A stretch of 41,056 nt of DNA from contig CAYOQG010000010.1 in NCBI GenBank assembly GCA_964405925.1, positions 1 through 41,056 on the forward strand. The letters are read 5' to 3'. The notes below the pieces were generated by a model, which worked only from the letters and a program-made list of their open reading frames with translations, was not told the DNA's origin and did no database searches. Positions 11,101 through 18,294 of this stretch are shown here, one piece after another (within the stretch, counting starts at the first letter, position 1; every line of letters starts with the position of its first letter). The position numbers were made by a program, and so were the translations under genes. This DNA is from GCA-020344555 sp964405925 (GTDB lineage: Bacteria; Planctomycetota; Phycisphaerae; UBA1845).

Positions 11101-11610
11101 ACTCGGGTATTTGAATTCACCCGTCAAGCTGCCCCGAGTGCCGAAGATCAATGCGAGCGACTCGTTGCTCTCGAATCCGTAGACGCGATCGCCCCCGCTA
11201 TCGACCACGTAGATGCGCCCACTCACGGGATCGACGGCGAGATCCGTTGGCATGACGAAGTTCACGAGCGGGTTACCCGCAGCCAGGAATCGGAGGAAGT
11301 TGAAGGAGCTGTCATAGACGCCGACCGACCCGTCGTCCCGGCGGGAAACGAGAATCCGCCCGTCCGGGTGAACAGCCACACCGAGCGGACCTGCGGGCTC
11401 GGACCAGGCACCAAGGAATGTCCCTGCCGGATCGAACCGCACAACCACATTCGCTTGCGGATCCGCCACCAAAACGTCCGTCGCGGTGAGCGCGACCCGA
11501 GTCGGACTCTCCAACTCCTGGGTCAAACTGCCCAGATACGTCAGCGGACTGAGCTGACCGGCGGTTATCGGCGCCAGTGCTAGTGCCGCGACCAGCATTG
11601 ATGACGTCAC
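8149..11610 (-). CDS. 15-heme NHL-propeller cytochrome c with beta-domain tail
   Basis: A 1153-residue probable exported cytochrome. Seen: a hydrophobic leader (MTSSMLVAALALAPITAGQ), NHL-type propeller blades at about 25-300, 15 CXXCH motifs between 357 and 944 (the last inside CTGCQSCH), then a cysteine-bearing beta-sandwich at about 965-1110 resembling pre-peptidase C-terminal domains. It is a paralogue of the N-terminal part of the 34-heme protein: both pair an NHL propeller with PH-x(6)-CxRCHD, CLSCH, an [LY]-L-D-x-G-x-[IK]-[RK]-C heme and a YLR-x(7)-LC heme in the same order. It lacks the dockerin segment and the OmcA/MtrC modules. The start is GTG at 11608-11610 behind GAGGAGG at nine bases spacing; ATG 12 bases later is the alternative. 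A sigma54 site lies at 11681-11696. Surface electron transfer is inferred. Confidence 0.92.
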   Translation of the reverse strand: MTSSMLVAALALAPITAGQLSPLTYLGSLTQELESPTRVALTATDVLVADPQANVVVRFDPAGTFLGAWSEPAGPLGVAVHPDGRILVSRRDDGSVGVYDSSFNFLRFLAAGNPLVNFVMPTDLAVDPVSGRIYVVDSGGDRVYGFESNESLALIFGTRGSLTGEFKYPSAIAIDVVNHRLVVADQDNYRVQVFSQTGIFQFKFGYRIKYAASGVEAWVARPAGLAVDDAANIYLTDALMGTLRVFDPTGQELGKVVDFGSNPGELYTPCDVAIDSAGRILVANTTAESVEIYAAPSKSTLLAAIGTRYRGTNLSLFGGWAKSADPFLRLLTRKSLTKIARDVTGYDPPHVTDDVLCQRCHDFDSQPGGHIGLLDGQVVVCLSCHTGGGQAPASLFRPTENLGMSHAWGVDAVNPTYGSNGPPPDSEMALYLDGGLIKCATCHNAHNNDAGEPYLRANANALCQQCHTEQIIHTPSGSWLPTCVECHTAHDPRDRNLSLVRGTVHNRTLGVNETVVFTARSGANSFDDGDPAANDGICQVCHTATNYHTQDGSGTPHQDGTTCTSCHPHEAGFMPSGGDCIGCHSSVQDTPGVGPLGGRRAVVDEFPEGDPHAHYGAELDSGACTVCHDQTTHMDGNVDLIDADSGNLYTFVRPEDLTSDPDLSDFCASCHDADGAARSGAPMDPFGSGNAPPDIAANFQGTLQWDEWYGDGCFGEEGTLRQVNSHHDISDTDQALSGAKLECLNCHGAHTSGSTQPAADPFAGSTPSPWTGTMNGFCLECHGGGFGPNDPGMPAFVEGPNVPLRGLDNCDYYWGPWWVQYSWTHAAHGLDSKREWGGYSGAPGAEVECLACHDPHGSYTPMNTPGNPYAIRDFVDGSPYIDDGVRPNGQWTGPPWDTTGTAAEVVVTISGIDVSWGSLCIRCHAGWLDAYDFHGFCTGCQSCHGHGQAWQNYDWGAGGRDTLCPSNNDCDNPIDLALDPVTFDVTVIGDTLVADDDNMPACASGAPAQTLWYSIPGTGNTLTATTCSLGTTFDTNIQVFCDGCDTPVCVTANDDDAACGASSATSSVGWCSDPNQTYWIQVGGSNGEAGVFELRVLDDQTACGLPDGCPAVLSALADTPGAGSGKTQGRCVRTAPHPNTGRGTALHGSPVAD

Positions 11611-12115
11611 AATCTTGAACCTCCTCTGGCTCGAGCGAGCGCAAACTTCAACCCCTCACCTTCGGCCGGTTCTAAGACAATGCACGATCAGTGCCACTCG
11701 ACCGCAGCCGCTGGGGGACGCATCACAGGGGATGCTCACACCGTAGACGAGGCTGCAGAACTCGTCTCATGCCCAAGTTGGCGGGCCTGGCCCGGCCAGG
11801 GCCGTGGGCGGCGGTTCTCGGACGAGGGAACTCACAAGCAACATTTTCCCATCTGCGGTAACCGGCGCAGACCTTCTTGGACCGTGCCGTTCTACTGAGC
11901 GCCCCCCTAGACGCGGATGCCGAACAGAGGCGATGTGCTTTCGGACGCTGGGCGGCATCCGCGGCGATATCGTACGTTCGGGTCACCGGAACAGGCACGC
12001 GGAGTAGCTGCAGGTTCTGCGGAGATCGCCTCCGCCCACACGCCTCGAGAGGCATGTACTCGCTCGTCTTGTCGAGGGTGGTTTACCCAAGGCAGTCCTT
12101 ACGGAGCGTCTTACG
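11611..12115. other. Divergent intergenic region between cytochrome genes
   Basis: About 505 bases separate the minus-strand 15-heme gene from the plus-strand pentaheme gene. It holds the sigma54 site at 11681-11696 for the minus-strand gene. No clear promoter for the plus-strand gene was found: a TGGCA-like box near 11993 has the wrong spacing. Open frames here look like chance. Confidence 0.5.
11681..11696 (-). promoter_or_regulatory. Sigma54 -24/-12 promoter candidate for the 15-heme gene
   Basis: The minus strand reads TGGCACTGATCGTGCA, with GG-N10-GC spacing and two mismatches to TGGCAYRNNNNTTGCW (T at the R position, G for the first T of TTGC). The predicted start near 11670 gives a leader of about 60 bases with a GAGGAGG ribosome-binding site before the GTG. 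Confidence 0.65.
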
Positions 12116-12886
12116 ATGTCCACGGGGGGAAGGAGCATACGCGCCGCACACATTGCCGTCATACCGATGGCACTGATCCTTGAAGCCTCGACCGTGTCCA
12201 TGGCCGGCGGCAGACCGCGGCAGATCGATCCCGTTGAACACCTGCGGTACGGACCCGGTATCGCCAATCACCCCGTGAACGTAATCCCGACCGCGGCGGT
12301 GAGCATTCCCGAGGGTTGGCCGCGGTCCGCGGATGGTTCGATCACGTGCCTGACGTGTCACACGGACCTTTCCTCCCTGGCCGGTGGCTCTGATCCGCAA
12401 TTGCGAGACTTTAACGCCACGGCTGGCGAGCGCATCCAGTTCTGCGCTAAGTGCCACGATTCTGACAACAAGAGGACAGCCAGTGCGATGCATTGGATGG
12501 CCGTGGGTGTTGCCCACGTCAAGCCGGACGACAGTCAATTTCTGGAACAGGCAGGTCGATTGGACGCTGGATCGAGGCGTTGCATGGCGTGCCATGACGG
12601 GGTGACCGCCCGGGAATCCGCGGCAAGCAGCCCCTTCAATCGCGGCCCCGCGTCCGTGGGTGATCATAGACGAAATCACCCGATTGGTGTCCCCTATCCA
12701 CAGCGATTCAGTAAAAAGGGCTCGGGCCCCTTCCGACCGACAAGCCTGCTGCCACCGAAGGTCCGCCTGCCCGCAGGCCAGGTGAGCTGTGTGTCGTGCC
12801 ATAACCTTTATGCAGCAGGCCCCGGTCGGCTCACCGTTCCGATCGAGGGTTCAGCCCTGTGCTTCACCTGCCACGACATGGATTAA
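12116..12886 (+). CDS. Pentaheme c-type cytochrome, exported
   Basis: A 256-residue protein with five CXXCH motifs (CLTCH at about residue 78, then CAKCH, CMACH, CVSCH, CFTCH) after a hydrophobic N-terminus (AAHIAVIPMALILEASTVSMAGG). The CMACHDGV and NHPIGVPYP segments match the style of the tetraheme protein at 22072, where CLSCHDGV is followed by DHPIG. The two therefore belong to one broad doubled-CXXCH family. The likely role is periplasmic electron transfer (inference). GGAG lies nine bases before the ATG. It stands alone: 590 bases separate it from the next gene. Confidence 0.85.
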   Translation: MSTGGRSIRAAHIAVIPMALILEASTVSMAGGRPRQIDPVEHLRYGPGIANHPVNVIPTAAVSIPEGWPRSADGSITCLTCHTDLSSLAGGSDPQLRDFNATAGERIQFCAKCHDSDNKRTASAMHWMAVGVAHVKPDDSQFLEQAGRLDAGSRRCMACHDGVTARESAASSPFNRGPASVGDHRRNHPIGVPYPQRFSKKGSGPFRPTSLLPPKVRLPAGQVSCVSCHNLYAAGPGRLTVPIEGSALCFTCHDMD

Positions 12887-12915
12887 ATCGCAAAAGCGTG
12901 GCGGGGGGCTCGACC

Positions 12916-13015
12916 GCTCCAATCGAATGGCGAACGGAGAATAGCGAATTCAGAGAGGGAGGAGTACGAATTCACCGTCTTTCGCCATTCGCAATTCTGC
13001 ATTCGCCGATGGTCT
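12916..13015. repeat. Palindromic GAATGGC-type dispersed repeat, copy 1
   Basis: An imperfect inverted repeat. The left arm has CGAATGGCGAACGGAGAAT and the right arm TTCGCCATTCGCAATTCTGC. Both arms are built from roughly seven-base GAATGNC units. The core AATTCTGCATTC recurs, with small changes, at 32044-32130 and 36601-36690. It lies between genes and ends about 240 bases before the sigma54 site. Confidence 0.6.
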
Positions 13016-13251
13016 CGTTTGTCTGGCTACGGGTCGACATTGTGCACCCGAGTTAGCGGTCGCGTCGCCGAGCCAGGAGTCGGCCGATTCACTGGCAAGA
13101 GTATTCCTACCTGCGAGAATGGACCCTTCCCGCGATGGGGAATCCCAGCGGCACTGCCGGGATCGTTCCTCGAGTTGCCATCGCTCACACCAGCCCGTGC
13201 TGTCAACGACACTACATAGCACGCGAGAAGGATCCCAACCCACCAACGCGG

Positions 13252-13267
13252 CGGCACAGGATTTGCT
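13252..13267 (+). promoter_or_regulatory. Sigma54 -24/-12 promoter candidate for the kinase/regulator operon
   Basis: CGGCACAGGATTTGCT matches TGGCACRNNNNTTGCW except for C at the first position, with exact GG-N10-GC spacing. Transcription would begin near 13278, about 200 bases before the kinase frame. Because the operon itself encodes a sigma54 activator, this would allow autoregulation. Confidence 0.65.
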
Positions 13268-13395
13268 GCATCCTGAACATGCGTGTGTAGGTGCACCTAG
13301 AGTGTCCGCAAAGGTGCACAGTAGATACCTTGCGTCAGGAGCCGGTTGACGAGGGTGGCCAGTGGTCTTTGATCCGATGCGTCGCCGGCCGCGGC

Positions 13396-13420
13396 AGGTG
13401 CCCCAGGCGTTTGGGCACCT
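13396..13420 (+). other. Perfect 8-bp hairpin in the kinase leader
   Basis: AGGTGCCC and GGGCACCT pair perfectly around a nine-base loop. The sequence after it is not U-rich, so this is more likely a leader structure than a terminator. It falls inside the transcript predicted from the sigma54 site at 13252. Confidence 0.4.
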
Positions 13421-13476
13421 TGCTCACCGAACGGTCTTGACAACGTCGCTTCGTAAGGGTCGTATCGTTTTAGCCG

Positions 13477-14964
13477 ATGTGCCTGAGCCAAGATAATCCT
13501 TCAAGATCCGCGCAGGCGGAGCCGAAGCACAACGCGGCCACCACGGGGAGCACCAGACCCACAGGTCCACAGCCACATGCTGGTGGTCCATCGCGGGCAC
13601 CGGCACAGAACGCGGCATCGTCCAGGAGTAACCCTATTCACCGAGGCGTCGGATTGCGGTTGCGGCACTTGTTTGTTTTTCTCGCGGCTTTATCGACGCT
13701 TGCGGCGTTGTTTGTCGGTGGGGAGGTGATCGAGCGGACCTTCTTCCCCTCGATGTCCATCGGGTGGAAGCATGCCCTTCTGACGGTCCGAGCCGGTGTG
13801 GTCACGATCCTGTGCTGTGGGGTCGTTTACTGGGTCATGAGGCGACAGCAGCAGCGTCTTGCCTCGACGGCCGGGCAGCTTTGCAGGTTGCTGGAGTCGT
13901 ACAAAACGAATGGGGCGGGTACCCAGAGGTTCACGAATCCGCATCTGGTGCACTGTCGCGAGGTTTTGAATTGCACGAAGTCCGACTGTGCGATGTTCGG
14001 CGCTCCCGGTGAGCGGTGCTGGCAGGTGATGGCACTGAGTTCCGCTCCCAGCGGCGGTAGAGAGCCAATCACCAGGATCGAGGAGTGCCACAATTGTCCC
14101 GTCTATCGGGGGTGTTGTCCGGATGAGCTTACCGCGTTGGGAGAGAGCTTCAATAACCTCATGTTCTTGCTCGAGGAGGAGGCGGCCACCGTCGATCGGA
14201 TGCGGGCCCAGCTCGTCGAGAAGCAGAAGATGGCGGCCATTGGACAGATCGGCGCCGGAGTGGCCCACGAAGTCCGCAACCCCCTCTCGAGCATCTCCTC
14301 CGTCGTGCAAATGCTCAAACGCAGCGGGGCTGCCAATGATGTGACCTCTCAGTTGGACGTCATCGAGTCGCACATCGAGCGGATTACGGCAACGGTGCGT
14401 CAGCTCATCGGGATGTCCCGTCCAGCGGTTGAGCGGTGGGAACGCGTCAACGTAGGGGACATTCTGCACGAGGTGGTGCGTCTGATCCAGTTTGACCCGC
14501 GGACCTCGAAGGTGTCCCTCCGATTTACACCGCCGCAGAAGTTGCCCACCACCTACGGACTGGCGGGACAGCTCCAGCAGTTGTTCATTAACCTGCTGCT
14601 CAATGCTCTTGACGCCATGCCGGATGGCGGAAGACTGACCGTCCGTGCACAGCAAAAGATGCGAAAGATCGTGGTCTCTATCGAGGATACCGGTCGGGGG
14701 ATTGCACCGCAGATCGGTCGGCGCGTGTTTGAGCCTTTCTTCACCACGAAGGAACCGGGACAAGGGGCCGGCCTCGGGCTGGCTGTCAGTTACAACGTCA
14801 TTGAGAAACACGGCGGACAGATTGGCTTCGATTCGGTGCCGGGCGGGGGAACCACGTTTACGGTGGAGCTCCCGATCTTGAATAGAGCGCCAACAGAGCC
14901 TCTGCCGGTCGTCTGTCGCAGCCAAGAGGTCGACGAACTCGAGCCCGGCTCAGGACAGGATTAA
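13477..14964 (+). CDS. NtrB-like histidine kinase with cysteine-rich input domain
   Basis: Probable membrane sensor kinase, up to 495 residues. Two hydrophobic segments (about 59-80 and 99-122) are followed by a cysteine-rich cytoplasmic region with nine Cys between 160 and 214, including ERCW, ECHNC and GCC. A dimerisation helix follows with the phospho-acceptor His264 in GVAHEVRNPLSS, then an ATPase domain (NLLLNALDAM, EDTGRGI, GAGLGLAVS). The cysteine pattern resembles the two-CW type found in some bacterial signalling proteins; a metal or redox role is inference. The first 50 residues are Pro/Ala/Gln-rich and the ATG has no good ribosome-binding site. A TTG codon just before LRLRHLF, near residue 59, could be the true start. 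The sigma54 regulator follows after 256 bases, so they are the likely two-component pair. Confidence 0.85.
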   Translation: MCLSQDNPSRSAQAEPKHNAATTGSTRPTGPQPHAGGPSRAPAQNAASSRSNPIHRGVGLRLRHLFVFLAALSTLAALFVGGEVIERTFFPSMSIGWKHALLTVRAGVVTILCCGVVYWVMRRQQQRLASTAGQLCRLLESYKTNGAGTQRFTNPHLVHCREVLNCTKSDCAMFGAPGERCWQVMALSSAPSGGREPITRIEECHNCPVYRGCCPDELTALGESFNNLMFLLEEEAATVDRMRAQLVEKQKMAAIGQIGAGVAHEVRNPLSSISSVVQMLKRSGAANDVTSQLDVIESHIERITATVRQLIGMSRPAVERWERVNVGDILHEVVRLIQFDPRTSKVSLRFTPPQKLPTTYGLAGQLQQLFINLLLNALDAMPDGGRLTVRAQQKMRKIVVSIEDTGRGIAPQIGRRVFEPFFTTKEPGQGAGLGLAVSYNVIEKHGGQIGFDSVPGGGTTFTVELPILNRAPTEPLPVVCRSQEVDELEPGSGQD

Positions 14965-15220
14965 CAGCCCGTTAAGATCGGTGTGACGCGGGCATTTGGC
15001 CTGCGGTTTCAGCCGCCGCGGGTCCGCCGCGACGGACGAGGACGAGTGAGCCGGTTGTGCAATGGGCTGCAGGCCCCGGCGACCAGCAGGTCGCCTTCGG
15101 ACACCTTGAGACAGGCGTAATTGTGGAAACCCCGGACGTTCCGTGGTAGTAGTATGAGGACGGGCTGTGATACCCCTGCTGGGACGGTTTTCTGGCGCGA
15201 CTTGCGAGGAGAAGTATGGA

Positions 15221-16633
15221 ATGAGCCCGACGAGCATCCTACTGGCGGACGACGAGGAGACGCTCCGGGCCAACCTCGCCCAGGTGCTGAGTGAGGAGGG
15301 TTATGACGTTATCGCCTGCCATGATGGGACCGCGGCATTGCGGGCCCTGAAAAATCAACGCGTCGATTCCGTGATCACCGACTTGCGCATGCCCGGTGTC
15401 ACCGGTATGGAGCTGATCGACCACGCCGTCAAGCTGGCACCAGAAGCACCCATTATCGTCATCACCGCGTTTGGTGAGGTCGAGACCGCCGTCGAGGCGA
15501 TGAAGAAGGGGGCACGTGACTACATCTGCAAACCGCTGATCTTCGACGAGCTGATCTTCAAGCTCAAGCAGCTTCTGGCCCATCGCCATCTCGCCAAAGA
15601 GAACAAACAGCTCCGTGAGCAGATTCGCCGCTCCCGCGCCCAGACCCCCATGGTGGGCAACTCACCAGCCATGCGATCCATTTGTGGGACCATCGACCGC
15701 GTCGCCCATACGACCAGCAACGTGCTGATCTCCGGAGACAGTGGGACCGGAAAGGAGGTCGTCGCCCACGCCATACACGACAGCGGTCCAACCAAGGACC
15801 GACCCTTTGTGGCCGTCAATTGCGGTGGGCTGGCCGAGAATCTTGTCGAAAGCGAGCTATTCGGCTTTCGCCGGGGAGCGTTTACCGGCGCCGACGCCGA
15901 TCACACCGGATACTTCGAAGCCGCGGATGGCGGCACGCTGTTCCTGGACGAGATTGGTAATCTCCCCCTGCACAGCCAGGCGATCTTGCTCCGGGCGATT
16001 GAGCAAAAGGCGGTGACCCGGGTCGGGGATCATCGCCCTCGCCCGGTGGACATCCGCATCATCGCCGCCACCAACCAGGATCTCGAACGGGCGGTCGATA
16101 CGGGTGACTTCCGGGAGGACCTCTATTTCCGCCTTAACGTCATCAGAATCAACGTGCCCCCGCTTCGCGAACGGCGCGATGATGTCCCCCTGCTCATCGA
16201 TCATTTTGTGAAGAGATACAACGCGGAATTAAAGACCGACTGCCCGGGATTCAGCGAAGAGGCTGTAGCAGCCATGGCCAGCCAGACCTGGCGGGGCAAC
16301 GTCCGAGAGCTGGAAAACGTGATCGAGCGGGCGTTGATCTTTGCCGGTGGTGAGCGGGTCGAGCTGGAGAGCCTCTCTTTGATTCTGGGCACCAACCTCT
16401 CGACCAGGCCCTACGCCGAAGACTTGCGGGCAGCCACCCGGGAATTCGAGCGGCAGCACATTCTAAAAATGCTCGTCAAGCACGACAGAAACAAGGTTGC
16501 CACCGCTTCGGCACTGGGAATCGGTCTATCCAGCTTGTATCGCAAGATGGAGGAGCTCGACATCAGCAAAGACGCGGAGGACAAAGACAGGGCACCAGGC
16601 ACCGAATTGCGCGGCGAAGAGCCCAAAGCATGA
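15221..16633 (+). CDS. Sigma54-dependent NtrC-family response regulator
   Basis: A 470-residue transcription activator. A receiver domain (about 4-115) has DDEE near the N-terminus and the phospho-acceptor Asp54 in DLRMPG. The AAA+ domain has Walker A GDSGTGKE at 172-179, the sigma54-contacting GAFTGA at 219-224, Walker B LFLDEIG and an R-finger region. A Fis-type helix-turn-helix at the C-terminus contains NKVATASALGIGLSSLYRKM. All key residues are present, so it should open sigma54 promoters after phosphorylation. The ATG at 15221 follows GAGGAG; the frame is open to 15167 without a better start. It lies downstream of the cysteine-rich kinase. Four sigma54 promoter matches elsewhere in this window are plausible targets (inference). 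Confidence 0.95.
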   Translation: MSPTSILLADDEETLRANLAQVLSEEGYDVIACHDGTAALRALKNQRVDSVITDLRMPGVTGMELIDHAVKLAPEAPIIVITAFGEVETAVEAMKKGARDYICKPLIFDELIFKLKQLLAHRHLAKENKQLREQIRRSRAQTPMVGNSPAMRSICGTIDRVAHTTSNVLISGDSGTGKEVVAHAIHDSGPTKDRPFVAVNCGGLAENLVESELFGFRRGAFTGADADHTGYFEAADGGTLFLDEIGNLPLHSQAILLRAIEQKAVTRVGDHRPRPVDIRIIAATNQDLERAVDTGDFREDLYFRLNVIRINVPPLRERRDDVPLLIDHFVKRYNAELKTDCPGFSEEAVAAMASQTWRGNVRELENVIERALIFAGGERVELESLSLILGTNLSTRPYAEDLRAATREFERQHILKMLVKHDRNKVATASALGIGLSSLYRKMEELDISKDAEDKDRAPGTELRGEEPKA

Positions 16634-16654
16634 GATTTGACCAGGAGGTTCTGA

Positions 16655-17836
16655 ATGTTCCGTACCCGCTCGGACGTCTGTTACTTGCTTCTTAGTGCGG
16701 TTCTTCTGACAACCGCAGGGTGGGCTCAGCCGCCGGGACATGGATCTCACCCGCCACGGCCTGATCAGCCCCTCTACCTTTACTGCCAGATCGAGATCGG
16801 CAAAGAGATCGTCGAAACGGAGGTGCCCCTGCAACTGATGTCATCGTTGCAACAAGCCCAGCTTGACCAGGTCGTGGAGGTCGCGCCCTCGGTTCCGCTG
16901 CTTCATTTGAAGGAGTACTTGCCCCGCGCCGTGCTTTACCAGCACGCCATCGCCGATACCGGGCCAGATGCCGGCCGGGCCATTCAGCTTTCTATCGACG
17001 GACCCACCCAGTCCTTCCAACGTTGGCTTGTCGCAAACGATGAGGCGCGCAACCGGCTGATCAGTCTGATCGGAACCTGGCGATACATGGCCGTCGACAG
17101 CCCGCGACATCGTGAGGACCTCTTCGAACAGTTCAAGAACGAGCTGACCCGTGACCCACGGCTTCTTGTAAAACGCACGGACACGGGGCAATCAGCCGAG
17201 GTCCCTGCCACTGCGGGAACCGTTTGGCCTCTGGCGGACCTGGGATGCAAGGTGAGCGTCCAGACCTTCCTCCCGGATTTCGCCATGCGTACCGGGACGG
17301 GCAAGCCGACCAAAAAGTCGGACAAACGGGTCAACCCGGCTGCCCTCGTCAACATCGAGTACAAAGACAAAAGCGAGCAACGTTGGGTGTTCGCCAAGTT
17401 TCCGGGCTTTCGGGCCGGGTCGGAGGAATCACTCCCCTTCCGAATCACCCTGGACTGCCCTTTGGAGAAGCAGAGCCGCACACCGGATTACTTGCTCATG
17501 ACCGTTGGCCACGATGCCCACGAGGTCTGGACGCGGCAAGACGACGAGACCACGGTCAAGCGAGTATCGATCGATGAGAAGGTCGCGATCGAAGGCTCGC
17601 AGTATACATTCAAGATCGCGGGTTACTTCCCCTCGGCTCGTCTGGTGGAGGAGTACCGCCCCAGTGAGGACCATAGCGCCGTCGCTGCCTTGCGAGTTGA
17701 AACGACCGATTCAAAGGGCGACCCGACGGTTATCTGGCTGGAGTTCGGCAAACAACGCCTGATCCCAACCGAGCAAGGCCCCATGACGGCCGTCTTCGGC
17801 CCCCACCGCCCGCGAGCTGCCCGAACCCATCCGTGA
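16655..17836 (+). CDS. Secreted protein of unknown function in the regulator operon
   Basis: A 393-residue protein starting 21 bases after the response regulator, with AGGAGG before the ATG. A clear signal peptide (MFRTRSDVCYLLLSAVLLTTAGWAQ) is followed by a soluble mixed alpha/beta region with no CXXCH, no transmembrane helix and few cysteines. The segment with SQYTFKIAGYFPSARLVEEY and SAVAALRVETTDSKGDPT faintly recalls the periplasmic beta domain of ResB-type cytochrome c biogenesis proteins of Planctomycetota. I could not confirm this by eye and do not assign it. Its place in the operon suggests a periplasmic partner of the signalling system or of cytochrome assembly (inference). Confidence 0.75.
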   Translation: MFRTRSDVCYLLLSAVLLTTAGWAQPPGHGSHPPRPDQPLYLYCQIEIGKEIVETEVPLQLMSSLQQAQLDQVVEVAPSVPLLHLKEYLPRAVLYQHAIADTGPDAGRAIQLSIDGPTQSFQRWLVANDEARNRLISLIGTWRYMAVDSPRHREDLFEQFKNELTRDPRLLVKRTDTGQSAEVPATAGTVWPLADLGCKVSVQTFLPDFAMRTGTGKPTKKSDKRVNPAALVNIEYKDKSEQRWVFAKFPGFRAGSEESLPFRITLDCPLEKQSRTPDYLLMTVGHDAHEVWTRQDDETTVKRVSIDEKVAIEGSQYTFKIAGYFPSARLVEEYRPSEDHSAVAALRVETTDSKGDPTVIWLEFGKQRLIPTEQGPMTAVFGPHRPRAARTHP

Positions 17837-17982
17837 ACCCGTCGCGCGAAAACGCCGCCTGATTGCCTCAACTGGTGAGCTATTGGTCGCCGCTAAAGGA
17901 CTCTTCGCACCTGGATTTATGCGGATTCAGCCCGACTGAATATGCACCAACGGATATTCCGTCACGCTGTAGAAGAATTTCC

Positions 17983-18011
17983 TTGACTTTCAGCCGCGAG
18001 GACCCTAGCTT
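17983..18011 (+). promoter_or_regulatory. Sigma70-type promoter candidate
   Basis: TTGACT and TAGCTT are separated by exactly 17 bases. A start near 18018 would give an untranslated leader of about 277 bases before the ATG at 18295, which contains the hairpins at 18031-18233. Confidence 0.45.
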
Positions 18012-18030
18012 CTCGGAACGTTCTGATTAT

Positions 18031-18233
18031 AGGGCGTTGTTGCGGTCAGCAAACGCCCTTACAGAACAACACCTGAATCGAAGAGCAAGGCTCCAGCGGG
18101 AAAGCAGACAAGGACGGGGGGCACCCCTCTGCGAAGGGGCGGGAAATCAGACAGACACTCTGTCTGCGGTGCTGGGTTCCCGCGAAATCCCGGTCCAAAC
18201 GGCACATGGCGGTGTTGAGAACGTCCCAACACC
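18031..18233 (+). ncRNA. Structured 5-prime leader, possible cis-regulatory RNA
   Basis: Perfect pairings by eye: AGGGCGTT/AACGCCCT (18031-18059); a closing stem GCGGGAA/TTCCCGC (18096-18102 with 18177-18183) enclosing CCCCT/AGGGG (18124-18139) and CAGACAGA/TCTGTCTG (18148-18166); and GGTGTTG/CAACACC (18211-18233). GCAGACA at 18104-18110 can instead pair with TGTCTGC at 18161-18167, which competes with the 18148 hairpin, so two folds are possible. It matches no riboswitch consensus I know. GEMM (c-di-GMP/cGAMP) was considered because it occurs near cytochrome genes, but its conserved core is absent. Confidence 0.4.
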
Positions 18234-18294
18234 AAAAGACGCTGGTTCGCCCAATGAAATCGTCGGCGGACAATTCCTTCAAGGAGGTTTGGTT

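Larger units (their letters stand above)
12887..13476. other. Long intergenic region before the kinase operon
   Basis: About 590 bases without a credible gene. From left to right it holds a palindromic dispersed repeat (12916-13015), a sigma54 promoter candidate (13252-13267), the palindrome AGGTGCACCT near 13290 and a perfect hairpin (13396-13420). A TTGACA box lies at 13437-13442, but the sequence 17 bases on (TCGTAT) is a poor -10, so a sigma70 promoter is only possible. Confidence 0.5.
17837..18294. other. Intergenic region: promoter plus structured leader
   Basis: About 460 bases before the PKD/toroid gene. The reading frame stays open through most of it but lacks coding character. It holds a sigma70-type promoter candidate (17983-18011) and several perfect hairpins (18031-18233), described separately. 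Confidence 0.5.

Noticed and set aside
11993..12010. Sigma54-like box AGGCACGCGGAGTAGC before the pentaheme gene
   Set aside because: The GG-to-GC spacing is one base too long, and sigma54 promoters need fixed spacing.
18031..18233. GEMM (c-di-GMP/cGAMP) or cobalamin riboswitch
   Set aside because: The conserved cores are not present; only generic stems are seen.
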